In this document: one piece after another, positions 1-8,601 of the stretch
Layout: every line of letters starts with the position of its first letter
Numbering within the stretch: the first letter of the stretch is position 1
Source: Pluralibacter sp. UBA7423
GTDB lineage: Bacteria; Pseudomonadota; Gammaproteobacteria; Enterobacterales; Enterobacteriaceae
DNA: 64,000 nucleotides
Direction of reading: 5' to 3'
NCBI GenBank assembly: GCA_002470465.1
Contig: DKMD01000015.1
Location: forward strand, 1 to 64,000
Program-made: the position numbers and the translations under genes
The notes under the pieces: model-generated
Seen by the model: the letters and a program-made list of their open reading frames with translations, nothing else
Told to the model about the DNA's origin: nothing
The model's database searches: none

Positions 1-1
1 T

Positions 2-121
2 GCGGGGCGCATTATGCGTATTGAGCCTGGTAGCGTCAACTTCTTTTTCAAGGAAAATAGCCGGAATGTGACTGTTTGGTTAGGTTGCGAACAGCAAGGC
101 GAATTTATCGGCAATAATTGA
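2..121 (+). CDS. 3' end of an unidentified gene (partial)
   Basis: An open frame enters from the left edge and ends at a TGA, giving the last 39 residues of a protein. The visible part contains IMRIEPGSVNFFF and VTVWLGCEQQGEFIGNN. I do not recognise the family. It converges on asnB; in E. coli a tRNA cluster lies on this side of asnB, so this gene may be a local insertion. It could also be a chance frame, since only 120 bases are visible and no start can be judged. Confidence 0.35.
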   Translation, partial: AGRIMRIEPGSVNFFFKENSRNVTVWLGCEQQGEFIGNN

Positions 122-165
122 TTCTAACGCCTTTTTTGCCGCCAGATGAGTACCCACAAACGGCA

Positions 166-187
166 AAAGGGCCCCGAAAGGCCCTTT
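166..187 (-). terminator. asnB terminator hairpin
   Basis: An 8-bp perfect stem, AAAGGGCC with GGCCCTTT, closes a 6-base loop just past the asnB stop codon. Read on the minus strand the stem ends in TTT. It may also stop transcription from the converging partial gene. Confidence 0.75.
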
Positions 188-202
188 GTCAAAAACGTGA
201 CA

Positions 203-1867
203 TTATTTGTAGGCAGACTGATGCACGCCGACGGCACGGCCTGATGGATCGTTCATGGTTTTGAACGCTTCGTCCCACTCGATCGCTTTCGCAGAAGAGC
301 AGGCTACGGACGGGCCGCCTGGTACACATTCCGCCGCGCTTGGCAGCGGGAACAGCTCTTCAAAGATTTCGCGATACAGATAGGCTTCTTTTGAAGATGG
401 CGTGTTGTACGGGAAGCGGAAGCTTGCAGTTTCCAGCTGTTTGTCGGTGATTTGCTTCGCAGCCACTTCTTTTAACGTATCAATCCAGCTGTAGCCCACG
501 CCGTCAGAGAATTGTTCCTTCTGGCGCCACGCCACGCTTGCCGGCAGATAAGATTCAAAGCATTCGCGCAGAATGTGTTTTTCCATTTTGCCGTTGCCGC
601 ACATTTTATCCTGCGGGTTGATACGCATCGCCACGTCGAGGAATTTCTTGTCGAGGAACGGCACGCGCGCTTCAACACCCCAGGCAGACATCGCTTTGTT
701 TGCGCGAGCGCAGTCAAACATATGCAGAGCCTGAAGCTTACGCACAGTTTCTTCATGCAGCTCTTTGGCGTTCGGCGCTTTATGGAAGTAGAGGTAGCCG
801 CCGAACACTTCATCGGAGCCTTCGCCAGAAAGCACCATTTTTATGCCCATCGCCTTGATTTTACGCGACATCAGATACATTGGCGTCGAGGCGCGAATGG
901 TGGTCACATCGTAGGTTTCGATGTGATAAATCACGTCGCGAATGGCATCCAGACCTTCCTGCACGGTGAAGTGAATCTCATGGTGCACGGTGCCCAGATG
1001 ATTTGCCACTTCCTGCGCAGCTTTCAGGTCCGGTGAACCTTCCAGGCCAACGGCGAAAGAGTGCAGCTGCGGCCACCAGGCCTCAGATCGCTCCTGATCT
1101 TCCACGCGGCGAGCGGCGAATTTCTTGGTGATGGCGGAAATAACGGATGAATCCAGACCACCGGAAAGCAGCACGCCGTAAGGCACGTCAGACATCAGGT
1201 GACTTTTCACGGAGTCTTCCAGCGCCTGACGCAGTTCGTTTTTGTCGGTGACGTTGTCTTTTACCGCCTCATAGTCGAACCAGTCGCGCTGATAATAAGG
1301 ACGGATTTCGCCGTCCTGGCTCCACAGGTAGCTGCCAGCAGGGAATTCTTTGATGGTGCGGCACACCGGCACCAGTGCTTTCATTTCGGAGGCAACATAC
1401 AGGTTGCCGTGCTCGTCGTGACCCATGTACAGCGGGATGATCCCAATGTGATCGCGGCCAATCAGGTACGCGTCTTTTTCGCTGTCGTACAGGGCGAAGG
1501 CGAACATACCTTGCAGATCGTCGAGGAACTCCGGGCCTTTTTCCTGGTACAGCGCGAGGATCACTTCGCAGTCGGAACCCGTCTGGAACTGGTAACGGTC
1601 GCCATATTCAGCGCGCAGTGCCTGATGGTTGTAGATCTCACCGTTCACGGCCAGCGCATGGGTTTTCTTTTCGTTGTAAAGCGGCTGGGCACCGGCGTTG
1701 ACGTCGACAATCGACAGACGTTCGTGAGCAAGAATAGCTTTATCGCTGGCATAAATACCGGACCAGTCCGGGCCGCGGTGGCGCATCAGGCGGGACAGTT
1801 CCAGCGCTTTTTTACGCAGCTCAACCGCGTCCGTCTTGATATCCAGTACACCGAAAATAGAACACAT
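203..1867 (-). CDS. asnB: Asparagine synthetase B (glutamine-hydrolysing)
   Basis: AsnB makes asparagine from aspartate, glutamine and ATP in the cytosol. The 554 residues equal the E. coli length. The N-terminal glutaminase (class II amidotransferase) domain begins MCSIFGVLD, with Cys2 exposed after Met removal as the nucleophile. The synthetase domain carries the pyrophosphate loop LLSGGLDSSV near residue 235. A GGAG ribosome site lies just upstream of the ATG. The gene follows nagD on the same strand but is separated from it by a terminator and about 225 bases, so it should have its own promoter. Identity is very secure. Confidence 0.98.
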   Translation of the reverse strand: MCSIFGVLDIKTDAVELRKKALELSRLMRHRGPDWSGIYASDKAILAHERLSIVDVNAGAQPLYNEKKTHALAVNGEIYNHQALRAEYGDRYQFQTGSDCEVILALYQEKGPEFLDDLQGMFAFALYDSEKDAYLIGRDHIGIIPLYMGHDEHGNLYVASEMKALVPVCRTIKEFPAGSYLWSQDGEIRPYYQRDWFDYEAVKDNVTDKNELRQALEDSVKSHLMSDVPYGVLLSGGLDSSVISAITKKFAARRVEDQERSEAWWPQLHSFAVGLEGSPDLKAAQEVANHLGTVHHEIHFTVQEGLDAIRDVIYHIETYDVTTIRASTPMYLMSRKIKAMGIKMVLSGEGSDEVFGGYLYFHKAPNAKELHEETVRKLQALHMFDCARANKAMSAWGVEARVPFLDKKFLDVAMRINPQDKMCGNGKMEKHILRECFESYLPASVAWRQKEQFSDGVGYSWIDTLKEVAAKQITDKQLETASFRFPYNTPSSKEAYLYREIFEELFPLPSAAECVPGGPSVACSSAKAIEWDEAFKTMNDPSGRAVGVHQSAYK

Positions 1868-2094
1868 AGCTACTTCTCCGTTAATGCTGTTGCGTGTTGT
1901 TGGGGCGTTGCATGCTTTAAAAAATGCCGTAAAGCGTAAGCGTGCGCAAGAGAATTACGGGGCTAAACGAAAATAGTGCAATGAGGATTAGCGAATAGTG
2001 AAAAAGGCGCAGGCTTTTAGTTCTGCTATTGACGGTTTCTCAATAAACTACGTCTTTTATTAGACGTTGGTGCATTTTTGAAGTTGAAAAATAA
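1868..2094 (-). promoter_or_regulatory. asnB upstream region
   Basis: This is the gap between asnB and the nagD terminator. It is AT-rich and contains no gene. The asnB ribosome site lies at its left end. I could not choose a convincing -35/-10 pair; the repeated CACTATT motif on the minus strand is only a weak candidate. Confidence 0.3.
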
Positions 2095-2120
2095 AAAACC
2101 ACGCCGCAGGACGTGGTTTT
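2095..2120 (-). terminator. nagD terminator
   Basis: A 9-bp perfect stem, AAAACCACG with CGTGGTTTT, has an 8-base loop and is followed on the minus strand by a T-rich run. It lies a few bases past the nagD stop and closes the nagBACD operon. Confidence 0.88.
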
Positions 2121-2124
2121 GAAC

Positions 2125-2877
2125 TCAGATGATGTCGATTTCGGCAACCGACGGGTAAATCCACGACGGCCGGAAGGGCATATTGTCGATGTCATCGACG
2201 GTGGAGACACCGGAGAGCACCAGAATCGTTTCCAGCCCGGCCTGGAAGCCTGCCAGAATGTCGGTGCGAAGATTGTCGCCGACGATCACTGTTTCTTCAG
2301 AGTGGGCCTGCATTTTGTTGAGCGCGGCGCGGATGATCCACGGGCTCGGCTTGCCAACGATAAAAGGTTTACGACCTGAGATTTTCTCAATACCTGCACA
2401 AAGCGCACCGCATGCCGGGTAATAGCCACGGCCGTGGGTGTCCGGGTTGGTGGCGATAAAGCGTGCGCCGTTGGCGACGAAGAACGCAGCCTTGTGCATC
2501 ATTTCCCAGTTAAAGGAGCGCGTTTCGCCGACAATCACGAAGTCCGGGTTGACGTCAGTGATGGTGAATCCGGCTTTATACAGTTCGTGGATTAGCGCGC
2601 CCTCACCGACAACGTAGGCTTTTTTCCCTTCCTGACGGCGCAGGAAGTCGGCGGTGGCCATGGCGGAGGTATAAAACACGCTGTCCGGGACGTCGATGCC
2701 CGCGGTAGCGAAACGGTTTGCCAGATCCTGACCTGTTTGTGACGGGTAGTTGGTCAGGCAGACAAACGGCATGCCTTTATCCAGCACGCGCGCAACGAAA
2801 TCAGCAGCGCCCGGTACGGCTACGTTATCGTGCATCAGCACGCCGTCAATATCGCAAATGATGTTCTTGAGGGTCAT
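2125..2877 (-). CDS. nagD: HAD-family nucleotide phosphatase NagD (UmpH)
   Basis: The product is a cytosolic phosphatase of the haloacid dehalogenase superfamily. The E. coli enzyme prefers UMP and other nucleoside monophosphates. The catalytic motif CDIDGVLMHDN sits at the N-terminus and GDNLRTDI provides the C-terminal acidic motif. The start giving MTLKNIICDID and 250 residues was chosen because it equals the E. coli length; an upstream in-frame ATG would add 15 unsupported residues. It is the last gene of nagBACD, yet its reaction is not obviously part of amino-sugar catabolism. Confidence 0.96.
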   Translation of the reverse strand: MTLKNIICDIDGVLMHDNVAVPGAADFVARVLDKGMPFVCLTNYPSQTGQDLANRFATAGIDVPDSVFYTSAMATADFLRRQEGKKAYVVGEGALIHELYKAGFTITDVNPDFVIVGETRSFNWEMMHKAAFFVANGARFIATNPDTHGRGYYPACGALCAGIEKISGRKPFIVGKPSPWIIRAALNKMQAHSEETVIVGDNLRTDILAGFQAGLETILVLSGVSTVDDIDNMPFRPSWIYPSVAEIDII

Positions 2878-2925
2878 GGACAGTCCAGCGTCTTTGTTCA
2901 GGAAAGGCGTAATTATACACATTAT

Positions 2926-2952
2926 CCTCCCGCATGCCCGAGGCGCGGGAGG
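2926..2952. repeat. Intercistronic hairpin nagC-nagD
   Basis: An 8-bp perfect inverted repeat, CCTCCCGC with GCGGGAGG, has an 11-base loop and lies between nagC and the nagD start. There is no T-run, so it looks more like an mRNA-stability or processing hairpin than a terminator. Confidence 0.5.
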
Positions 2953-2960
2953 AGGGCGGG

Positions 2961-4181
2961 TTAGCCTTCGAGCAGGTGTTGCAGCAGCAGGCCGTTAAGC
3001 ATCGAGCGTTTGACCAGCGCAAACGCGCCAATGGCCGAACGATGATCGAGGGCCGAGCGCACGACGGGCAGATTCTGGCGAAACGCTTTCAGCGCCTGAG
3101 TGTTGATGCAGCCTTCGACGGCGGGCAGCAGCACTTTTTCGGCTTCGGTGATTTCACCGGCAATCACCACTTTTTGCGGATTAAACAGATTGATAGCAAT
3201 GGCGATGGTTTTACCCAGATGGCGGCCAACCTGCTCAATCACTTCGCTTGCCAGCGCATCGCCCTTATTCGCGGCTTTGCAGATGGTTTTGATGTTGCAC
3301 TCATCCAGCGTGACTTTGCTCTGATAGCCTTTTTCCAACAGCTGACGAACCTTAAGTTCGATGGCGGCATTGGCGGCGACGGTTTCCAGGCAGCCAAAAT
3401 TGCCGCAGTGGCAGCGTTCGCCGAGCGGGTCGACCTGAATATGGCCAATCTCGCCGACGTTGCCGTTGCGGCCGATAAAAATGCGCCCATTGGAGATGAT
3501 CCCGGCCCCGGTTCCTCGATGAACACGCACCAGAATAGAGTCTTCGCAGTCCTGTGTTGCACCGAAGTAGTGCTCTGCGAGCGCCAGGCTGCGAATATCG
3601 TGACCGACAAAACAGGTGACGTTAAAGCGTTTTTCCAGCGCGCCCACCAGACCCCAGTTCTCCACCTGAATGTGAGGCATATAGCGGATGACGCCGCTTT
3701 CCGGATCGACCAGCCCCGGCAGGATAACCGAGATTGCGATCAGTTCGCGGATCTTGCGCTGGGTGTGCTCAATAAAGGTGGCGATGGTGTCGAGGAGCGC
3801 ATACTCAAGCGTTTCCTGCGTGCGTTGTGGAAGCGGGTAGTGCTCTTCAGCAAGCACCTTGCTGCTCAGATCGTAAAGCGTGAGCGTGGTGTCGTGGCGA
3901 CCAAGACGTACGCCGATGGCGTGAAAATTGCGGGTCTCGGTAACGATAGAAATGGCGCGGCGGCCTCCGGTGGAGGCCTGCTGATCGACTTCTTTGATCA
4001 GGCCGCGTTCAATAAGCTGACGCGTGATTTTGGTCACGCTGGCGGGCGCAAGCTGGCTCTGTTCGGCAATCTGAATGCGCGAGATTGGCCCATGCTGGTC
4101 AATCAGGCGGTAAACGGCCGCACTGTTAAGCTGTTTAACGAGGTCAACATTACCAATTTGAGCTTGTCCGCCTGATGTCAT
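2961..4181 (-). CDS. nagC: N-acetylglucosamine repressor NagC
   Basis: NagC is a ROK-family transcription factor. In E. coli it represses nagB and nagE and the chitoporin gene, and is released by GlcNAc-6-phosphate. The 406 residues match E. coli NagC. A winged helix-turn-helix occupies roughly residues 15-75 (SRIQIAEQSQLAPASVTKI). The ROK part has the zinc-binding GERCHCGNFGCLE motif near residue 255. It lies 11 bases downstream of nagA in the same operon. Candidate operators for it occur at nagB/nagE and in front of chiP in this window. Confidence 0.98.
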   Translation of the reverse strand: MTSGGQAQIGNVDLVKQLNSAAVYRLIDQHGPISRIQIAEQSQLAPASVTKITRQLIERGLIKEVDQQASTGGRRAISIVTETRNFHAIGVRLGRHDTTLTLYDLSSKVLAEEHYPLPQRTQETLEYALLDTIATFIEHTQRKIRELIAISVILPGLVDPESGVIRYMPHIQVENWGLVGALEKRFNVTCFVGHDIRSLALAEHYFGATQDCEDSILVRVHRGTGAGIISNGRIFIGRNGNVGEIGHIQVDPLGERCHCGNFGCLETVAANAAIELKVRQLLEKGYQSKVTLDECNIKTICKAANKGDALASEVIEQVGRHLGKTIAIAINLFNPQKVVIAGEITEAEKVLLPAVEGCINTQALKAFRQNLPVVRSALDHRSAIGAFALVKRSMLNGLLLQHLLEG

Positions 4182-4192
4182 ACTTTACTTAC

Positions 4193-5338
4193 TCAGTTAA
4201 CGACCTCGTTACCATTAACGATGGTCTTGGTGATTTTATAATCGCGGGTGAACGCGGTCAGGTTCGCCACCTTGCCTGGCGCAATGCTGCCGAGCTGTTT
4301 TTCCACGCCGATGGCGCGGGCAGGATAGAGCGTAGCCATACGCAAGGTTTCATCCAGGGCGATGCCGCAGTGTTCTACCAGATTACGCACGCCTTCAATC
4401 ATGGTTAGCGCCGAGCCGCTCAGGGTGCCGTTCTCATCCACGCAGAGCCCATCGCGGTAGTATATTGTTTTACCAGCAAAAATGAACTCTTCAATGTTTG
4501 CCCCCGCCGGCGCGGTGGCGTCGGTCACCAGGCACAGCTTATCGCCTTTCAGGCGTTTGGCGTTGCGGACGTTGGCGAAATCGACGTGCAGACCGTCAAC
4601 GATAATGCCGCAGTAAACGTCTGCTTCATCAAAGATGGCGCCAGCAAGGCCCGGCTCGCGTCCGGTGATGTACGGCATCGCGTTATAGAGGTGTGTGGCG
4701 AAGGTGATGCCCGCACGGAAGCCCACTTTGGCTTCTTTCAGCGTGGCATTGGAGTGACCCGCAGAGACCACGATCCCGGCATTCACCAGACGAGTAATCA
4801 CCTCGGCAGGTACCATTTCAGGCGCAAGGGTGACCTTGGTTATCACATCGGCGTTGGCGCAGAGGAAGTCCACCAGTTCATTGTCTGGTTTACGAACGTA
4901 ATCCGGATTGTGGGTCCCTTTCTTGACGATGTTCAGCCACGGGCCCTCAAGGTGCAGACCGAGTGCCTGATTTGGGTATTTCGCCAGGTATTCACGCATT
5001 ACGCGGATACCCTGCTTCATCAGGTCGTCGCTGGAGGTAATCAGCGTTGGCAGGTAGCTGGTGCAGCCAGATTTTTCGTTGGCTTTCTGCATGATTTCCA
5101 GCGTTTCAACGGTCACCGCGTCCGGGCTGTCGTTGAACTGCACGCCGCCGCAGCCGTTTAACTGCACGTCAATAAAACCGGGAGCGAGGATGGCGCCATT
5201 CAACGAGCGTTGCTCAATCCCGGACGGCAAGTCGGCCTGTGGGCAGATACGTTCAATCAGGCCATCGGCAATCACTACCGCATGGTCATCCAGAATTTCG
5301 TGGCCGGTATAGATTCGGCCCTGAGTTAATGCATACAT
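4193..5338 (-). CDS. nagA: N-acetylglucosamine-6-phosphate deacetylase
   Basis: NagA removes acetate from GlcNAc-6-phosphate to give glucosamine-6-phosphate, the substrate of NagB. The 381 residues are one short of the E. coli enzyme. Amidohydrolase motifs are visible: the LHLEGPW segment near residue 127, SAGHSNAT near 193, VDGLHVD near 247 and [10 protein letters not shown] near 270. These supply the metal and substrate ligands. The gene sits between nagB and nagC in one transcription unit, so its expression should follow the nagB promoter and its NagC and CRP control. Confidence 0.98.
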   Translation of the reverse strand: MYALTQGRIYTGHEILDDHAVVIADGLIERICPQADLPSGIEQRSLNGAILAPGFIDVQLNGCGGVQFNDSPDAVTVETLEIMQKANEKSGCTSYLPTLITSSDDLMKQGIRVMREYLAKYPNQALGLHLEGPWLNIVKKGTHNPDYVRKPDNELVDFLCANADVITKVTLAPEMVPAEVITRLVNAGIVVSAGHSNATLKEAKVGFRAGITFATHLYNAMPYITGREPGLAGAIFDEADVYCGIIVDGLHVDFANVRNAKRLKGDKLCLVTDATAPAGANIEEFIFAGKTIYYRDGLCVDENGTLSGSALTMIEGVRNLVEHCGIALDETLRMATLYPARAIGVEKQLGSIAPGKVANLTAFTRDYKITKTIVNGNEVVN

Positions 5339-5365
5339 TACGACCCCCGGTTCTTAAAAATGCGA

Positions 5366-5387
5366 CCGCCCCTGAAAACAGAGGCGG
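5366..5387. repeat. Intercistronic hairpin nagB-nagA
   Basis: A 9-bp stem with one mismatch (CCGCCCCTG with CAGAGGCGG) closes on an AAAA loop between nagB and nagA. It may stabilise the nagB end of the polycistronic mRNA. No T-run follows. Confidence 0.45.
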
Positions 5388-5395
5388 GGATTCAA

Positions 5396-6196
5396 TTACA
5401 GACCTTTGATGTTTTCAGCTTCTAATTCGTTGAAGTACTTCAGCGTCTTCACTTTCAGCTCCATGGTGGACGGCTCGTCACACACCATGACCGCTTTCGG
5501 ATGCAGCTGCAGGCAGCTGATAGTCCACATATGGTTGACGTTACCTTCAACGGCGGCCTGCAGCGCCTGTGCTTTCTGGTGGCCCAGCACCAGAATCATC
5601 ACTTCTTCTGCGTCCAGCAGCGTACCCACACCCACGGTCAGTGCGTATTTAGGCACTTGAGTCACGTCGCCGTCGAAGAAGCGGGAGTTTGCCACGCGGG
5701 TGTCATGAGTCAGGGTTTTAATGCGGGTACGGGAAGCCAGGGAAGAGGCAGGTTCGTTGAATGCGATGTGACCGTCGTTGCCCACGCCGCCCATGAACAG
5801 GTTGATTTTACCGTAGGAGCGGATTTTTTCTTCGTACTGGCGGCACTCTGCGTCGATGTCTGGCGCGTTGCCATCCAGCAGGTTAATGTTTTCAGCTGGA
5901 ATATCAACGTGATCGAAGAAGTTGCGGTGCATGAAGCTGTGGTAGCTTTCCGGATGCTCCTTCGGCAGGCCAACATATTCGTCCATGTTGAAGGTGACAA
6001 CGTGTTTGAAACTAACCTGGCCCGCTTTATGCATATCAACCAGAGCTTTGTATGCTGTGAGCGGGGTGCCGCCGGTTGGCAGACCCAGAACGAACGGACG
6101 ATCCGCCGTTGGTTTAAACGCATTGATGCGGTTGACGATATGACGGGCGGCCCATTTGCCTACTTGTTCTGCTGTCGCCAGGGGAATCAGTCTCAT
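5396..6196 (-). CDS. nagB: Glucosamine-6-phosphate deaminase
   Basis: NagB converts glucosamine-6-phosphate to fructose-6-phosphate and ammonia, delivering amino sugars to glycolysis. The 266 residues equal the E. coli length. The phosphate-binding GLPTGGTP loop lies near residue 38, the catalytic Asp in NMDEYVGL near 72, and Asp141, His143 and Glu148 in [16 protein letters not shown]. It is the first gene of nagBACD and is divergent from nagE. The shared intergenic region carries candidate NagC and CRP sites, so both ends of the pathway should be induced together. Confidence 0.99.
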   Translation of the reverse strand: MRLIPLATAEQVGKWAARHIVNRINAFKPTADRPFVLGLPTGGTPLTAYKALVDMHKAGQVSFKHVVTFNMDEYVGLPKEHPESYHSFMHRNFFDHVDIPAENINLLDGNAPDIDAECRQYEEKIRSYGKINLFMGGVGNDGHIAFNEPASSLASRTRIKTLTHDTRVANSRFFDGDVTQVPKYALTVGVGTLLDAEEVMILVLGHQKAQALQAAVEGNVNHMWTISCLQLHPKAVMVCDEPSTMELKVKTLKYFNELEAENIKGL

Positions 6197-6294
6197 TGTT
6201 CACCTCAATAGTTAATATAAACGGTTGGCGGATTGGCACCGAATCTCAGTTAAGAGTAACCTGGTTTGGCAACGAGAGGGGGCAATCCGTCCTG

Positions 6295-6315
6295 ATTTTT
6301 CGAATGATAAAATAA
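6295..6315 (-). promoter_or_regulatory. Candidate NagC operator on the nagB side
   Basis: On the minus strand the site reads TTATTTTATCATTCG followed by AAAAAT. This resembles the imperfect inverted NagC consensus (TTATTT, spacer, CGAAATAA-like half). It lies about 100 bases upstream of nagB. In E. coli two NagC sites, one per promoter, form a repression loop. The match is by eye. Confidence 0.55.
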
Positions 6316-6357
6316 GTTTTCCCTGTTAGCCAGTCGGATGAGGGGGTTATGACGATA

Positions 6358-6379
6358 TTTGGTGATAAAAATCACAAAA
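6358..6379. promoter_or_regulatory. Candidate CRP site between nagB and nagE
   Basis: The symmetrical core GGTGATAAAAATCACA matches TGTGA-N6-TCACA in all but one conserved position. It lies between the two candidate NagC operators, the same arrangement as in E. coli, where CRP activates both nag promoters. Confidence 0.7.
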
Positions 6380-6389
6380 AAGGTGCGTT

Positions 6390-6408
6390 TAATTTGCGAG
6401 ACGAATTA
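6390..6408 (+). promoter_or_regulatory. Candidate NagC operator on the nagE side
   Basis: The 19-base palindrome TAATTTGCGAGACGAATTA pairs 7 bases on each side of a 5-base centre and matches the NagC half-site spacing. It lies about 110 bases upstream of nagE. Confidence 0.65.
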
Positions 6409-6520
6409 ATTTTCCACACACTCTCAAAGCAAGTGGTATGTCGCTGTGCTTTTAAGATAGTCACACTATAAAAATACGGCTTTAACGAAGTCGGATCGGG
6501 GTCTCATAGGGGGAAGAAAA

Positions 6521-8542
6521 GTGAGTGTTCTAGGTTATTTACAAAAAGTGGGCCGCGCACTGATGGTGCCAGTGGCCACGCTGCCTGCCGCAGCCATCCT
6601 GATGGGTGTCGGCTACTGGATTGACCCGGTAAGTTGGGGCGGCGATAACGCCTTAGCGGCGCTGTTTATCAAATCTGGCTCGGCCATCATCGATCATATG
6701 TCCGTGTTGTTTGCGATCGGTGTGGCTTACGGTATGTCCAAAGATAAAGACGGTGCAGCTGCGCTGACCGGCTTTGTTGGTTTCCTCGTTTTAACCACCC
6801 TGTGCTCTCCGGCAGCGGTGTCGATGATCCAGAAGATTCCTCTGGAGCAGGTCCCGGCGGCTTTCGGTAAGATCGAAAACCAGTTCGTGGGTATCCTTGT
6901 CGGTATTATTTCTGCTGAGCTGTACAACCGCTTTAGCGGTGTTGAGCTGCCGAAAGCGCTGTCGTTCTTCAGCGGCCGCCGTCTGGTACCTATCCTGACC
7001 TCCTTCCTGATGATCGCCGTTGCGTTCCTGCTGATGTACATCTGGCCGGTTATCTTCGGTGGCCTGGTGAGCTTCGGTGAGCACATTCAGAAACTGGGCT
7101 CTGCGGGCGCCGGTATCTATGCGTTCTTCAACCGTCTGCTGATCCCTGTTGGTCTGCACCACGCGCTGAACTCCGTATTCTGGTTCGACGTTGCCGGTAT
7201 TAACGACATCCCTAACTTCCTGGGCGGTGCGCAGTCTATCGAAGCCGGTAAAGCGGTTGTCGGTATCACCGGTCGCTATCAGGCAGGCTTCTTCCCAATC
7301 ATGATGTTCGGCCTTCCAGGTGCTGCGCTGGCGATTTACCAGTGCGCACGTCCGGAAAACAAAGCCAAAGTGCTGGGTATCATGATGGCGGGTGCCTTCG
7401 CGGCATTCTTCACCGGTATCACCGAGCCTCTGGAGTTCTCCTTCATGTTCGTGGCACCAGTGCTGTACTTCATCCACGCTGTGCTGACGGGTATTTCCGT
7501 GTTTATCGCGGCGAGCATGCAGTGGATTGCTGGTTTCGGCTTCAGTGCCGGTCTGGTGGATATGGTGCTCTCCTCGCGTAACCCGCTGGCGACGCACTGG
7601 TGGATGCTGATCCCTCAGGGCCTGGTGTTCTTCGTTATCTACTACGTGGTGTTCCGCTTCACCATCACCAAATTCAACCTGATGACGCCAGGTCGTGAAC
7701 TGGCGGTTGCCGGTAGCGAAGAAGATGGTCAGGACGTGAATGTGAGCACCGGCAAAGAGCAGGATGCATCCGCGCTGGCTCGTCAGTACATTGCTGCCGT
7801 AGGTGGTTCTGATAACCTGACCGGTATCGACGCGTGCATCACCCGTCTGCGTCTGAACGTGAAGGATTCTTCTCTGGTTAACGAAGCGCTGGCCAAACGC
7901 CTCGGTGCGTCCGGTGTGATTCGTCTGAACAAAACCAGCGTGCAGATTATCGTGGGCTTCGTGGCAGAAAAAATTGCTAACGCGATGAAAACCACCGGCC
8001 ACGTTGCCGCAGCAGAAGCAACTCCTGGTGCGACGGCACCAGCAGCGGCAAAACCGCAGGCTGTACCAAACGCAGCAGCGACTATTGCAGCGCTGGTTTC
8101 CCCGGTTACCGGTGATGTTGTTGCTCTGGAGCAGGTTCCTGATGAAGCGTTCGCCAGCAAAGCCGTCGGCGACGGCGTAGCGGTGAAACCAACGGAGAAA
8201 ACCGTCGTTTCTCCGGCAGCAGGCACCATCGTTAAGATCTTCAACACCAACCATGCGTTCTGCCTCGAAACCGAAAAAGGCGCGGAAATCGTTGTCCACA
8301 TGGGCATTGATACCGTTGCGCTGAACGGCCAGGGCTTTACTCGCCTGGTGGAAGAGGGTGCGGAAGTGGTAGCCGGTCAGCCGGTTCTGGAAATGGATCT
8401 GGACTTCCTGAACGCCAACGCACGCTCCATGATCAGTCCAGTGGTGTGCAGCAATATCGACGACTTCAGCGGCCTGGTAATCAAGGCGCAGGGTCAGGTC
8501 GTTGCAGGCGTCACGCCGCTGTATGAGATTAAAGGCAAATAA
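6521..8542 (+). CDS. nagE: PTS N-acetylglucosamine transporter, EIICBA
   Basis: This membrane permease imports and phosphorylates N-acetylglucosamine. Domains run in the order IIC (about 1-400, multiple membrane helices, GITEPLEFSFMF motif), IIB (about 415-490, phosphocysteine in IDACITRLRL) and IIA (about 525-673, phosphohistidine in EIVVHMGIDTV). The start is GTG after a GGGGGAAG ribosome site. It is 673 residues against about 648 in E. coli. The IIA part is nearly identical to E. coli NagE as I remember it, but the IIC part is strongly diverged and longer, which suggests domain replacement. Position, divergence from nagB and the operators support the NagE assignment. Exact sugar preference is inferred. 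Confidence 0.93.
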   Translation: MSVLGYLQKVGRALMVPVATLPAAAILMGVGYWIDPVSWGGDNALAALFIKSGSAIIDHMSVLFAIGVAYGMSKDKDGAAALTGFVGFLVLTTLCSPAAVSMIQKIPLEQVPAAFGKIENQFVGILVGIISAELYNRFSGVELPKALSFFSGRRLVPILTSFLMIAVAFLLMYIWPVIFGGLVSFGEHIQKLGSAGAGIYAFFNRLLIPVGLHHALNSVFWFDVAGINDIPNFLGGAQSIEAGKAVVGITGRYQAGFFPIMMFGLPGAALAIYQCARPENKAKVLGIMMAGAFAAFFTGITEPLEFSFMFVAPVLYFIHAVLTGISVFIAASMQWIAGFGFSAGLVDMVLSSRNPLATHWWMLIPQGLVFFVIYYVVFRFTITKFNLMTPGRELAVAGSEEDGQDVNVSTGKEQDASALARQYIAAVGGSDNLTGIDACITRLRLNVKDSSLVNEALAKRLGASGVIRLNKTSVQIIVGFVAEKIANAMKTTGHVAAAEATPGATAPAAAKPQAVPNAAATIAALVSPVTGDVVALEQVPDEAFASKAVGDGVAVKPTEKTVVSPAAGTIVKIFNTNHAFCLETEKGAEIVVHMGIDTVALNGQGFTRLVEEGAEVVAGQPVLEMDLDFLNANARSMISPVVCSNIDDFSGLVIKAQGQVVAGVTPLYEIKGK

Positions 8543-8570
8543 TCGTTCCTGAGTAAATGTTCTATGCCTT

Positions 8571-8601
8571 AGCGGCGGGGGAGCTCCTCCGCCGCTTTTT
8601 T
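8571..8601 (+). terminator. nagE terminator
   Basis: AGCGGCGG pairs with CCGCCGCT and is followed by a run of six T. The T-run overlaps the stop codon of the converging LysR gene, so there is no spare spacer between the two genes. Confidence 0.9.

Noticed and set aside
2878..2922. Longer N-terminus for NagD
   Set aside because: The extra 15 residues are not seen in E. coli NagD and would place residues before the catalytic motif that normally begins at the N-terminus.
6444..6466. TGTGC ... TCACA pair near nagE as another CRP site
   Set aside because: The spacing between half-sites is about 11 bases, far from the required 6.
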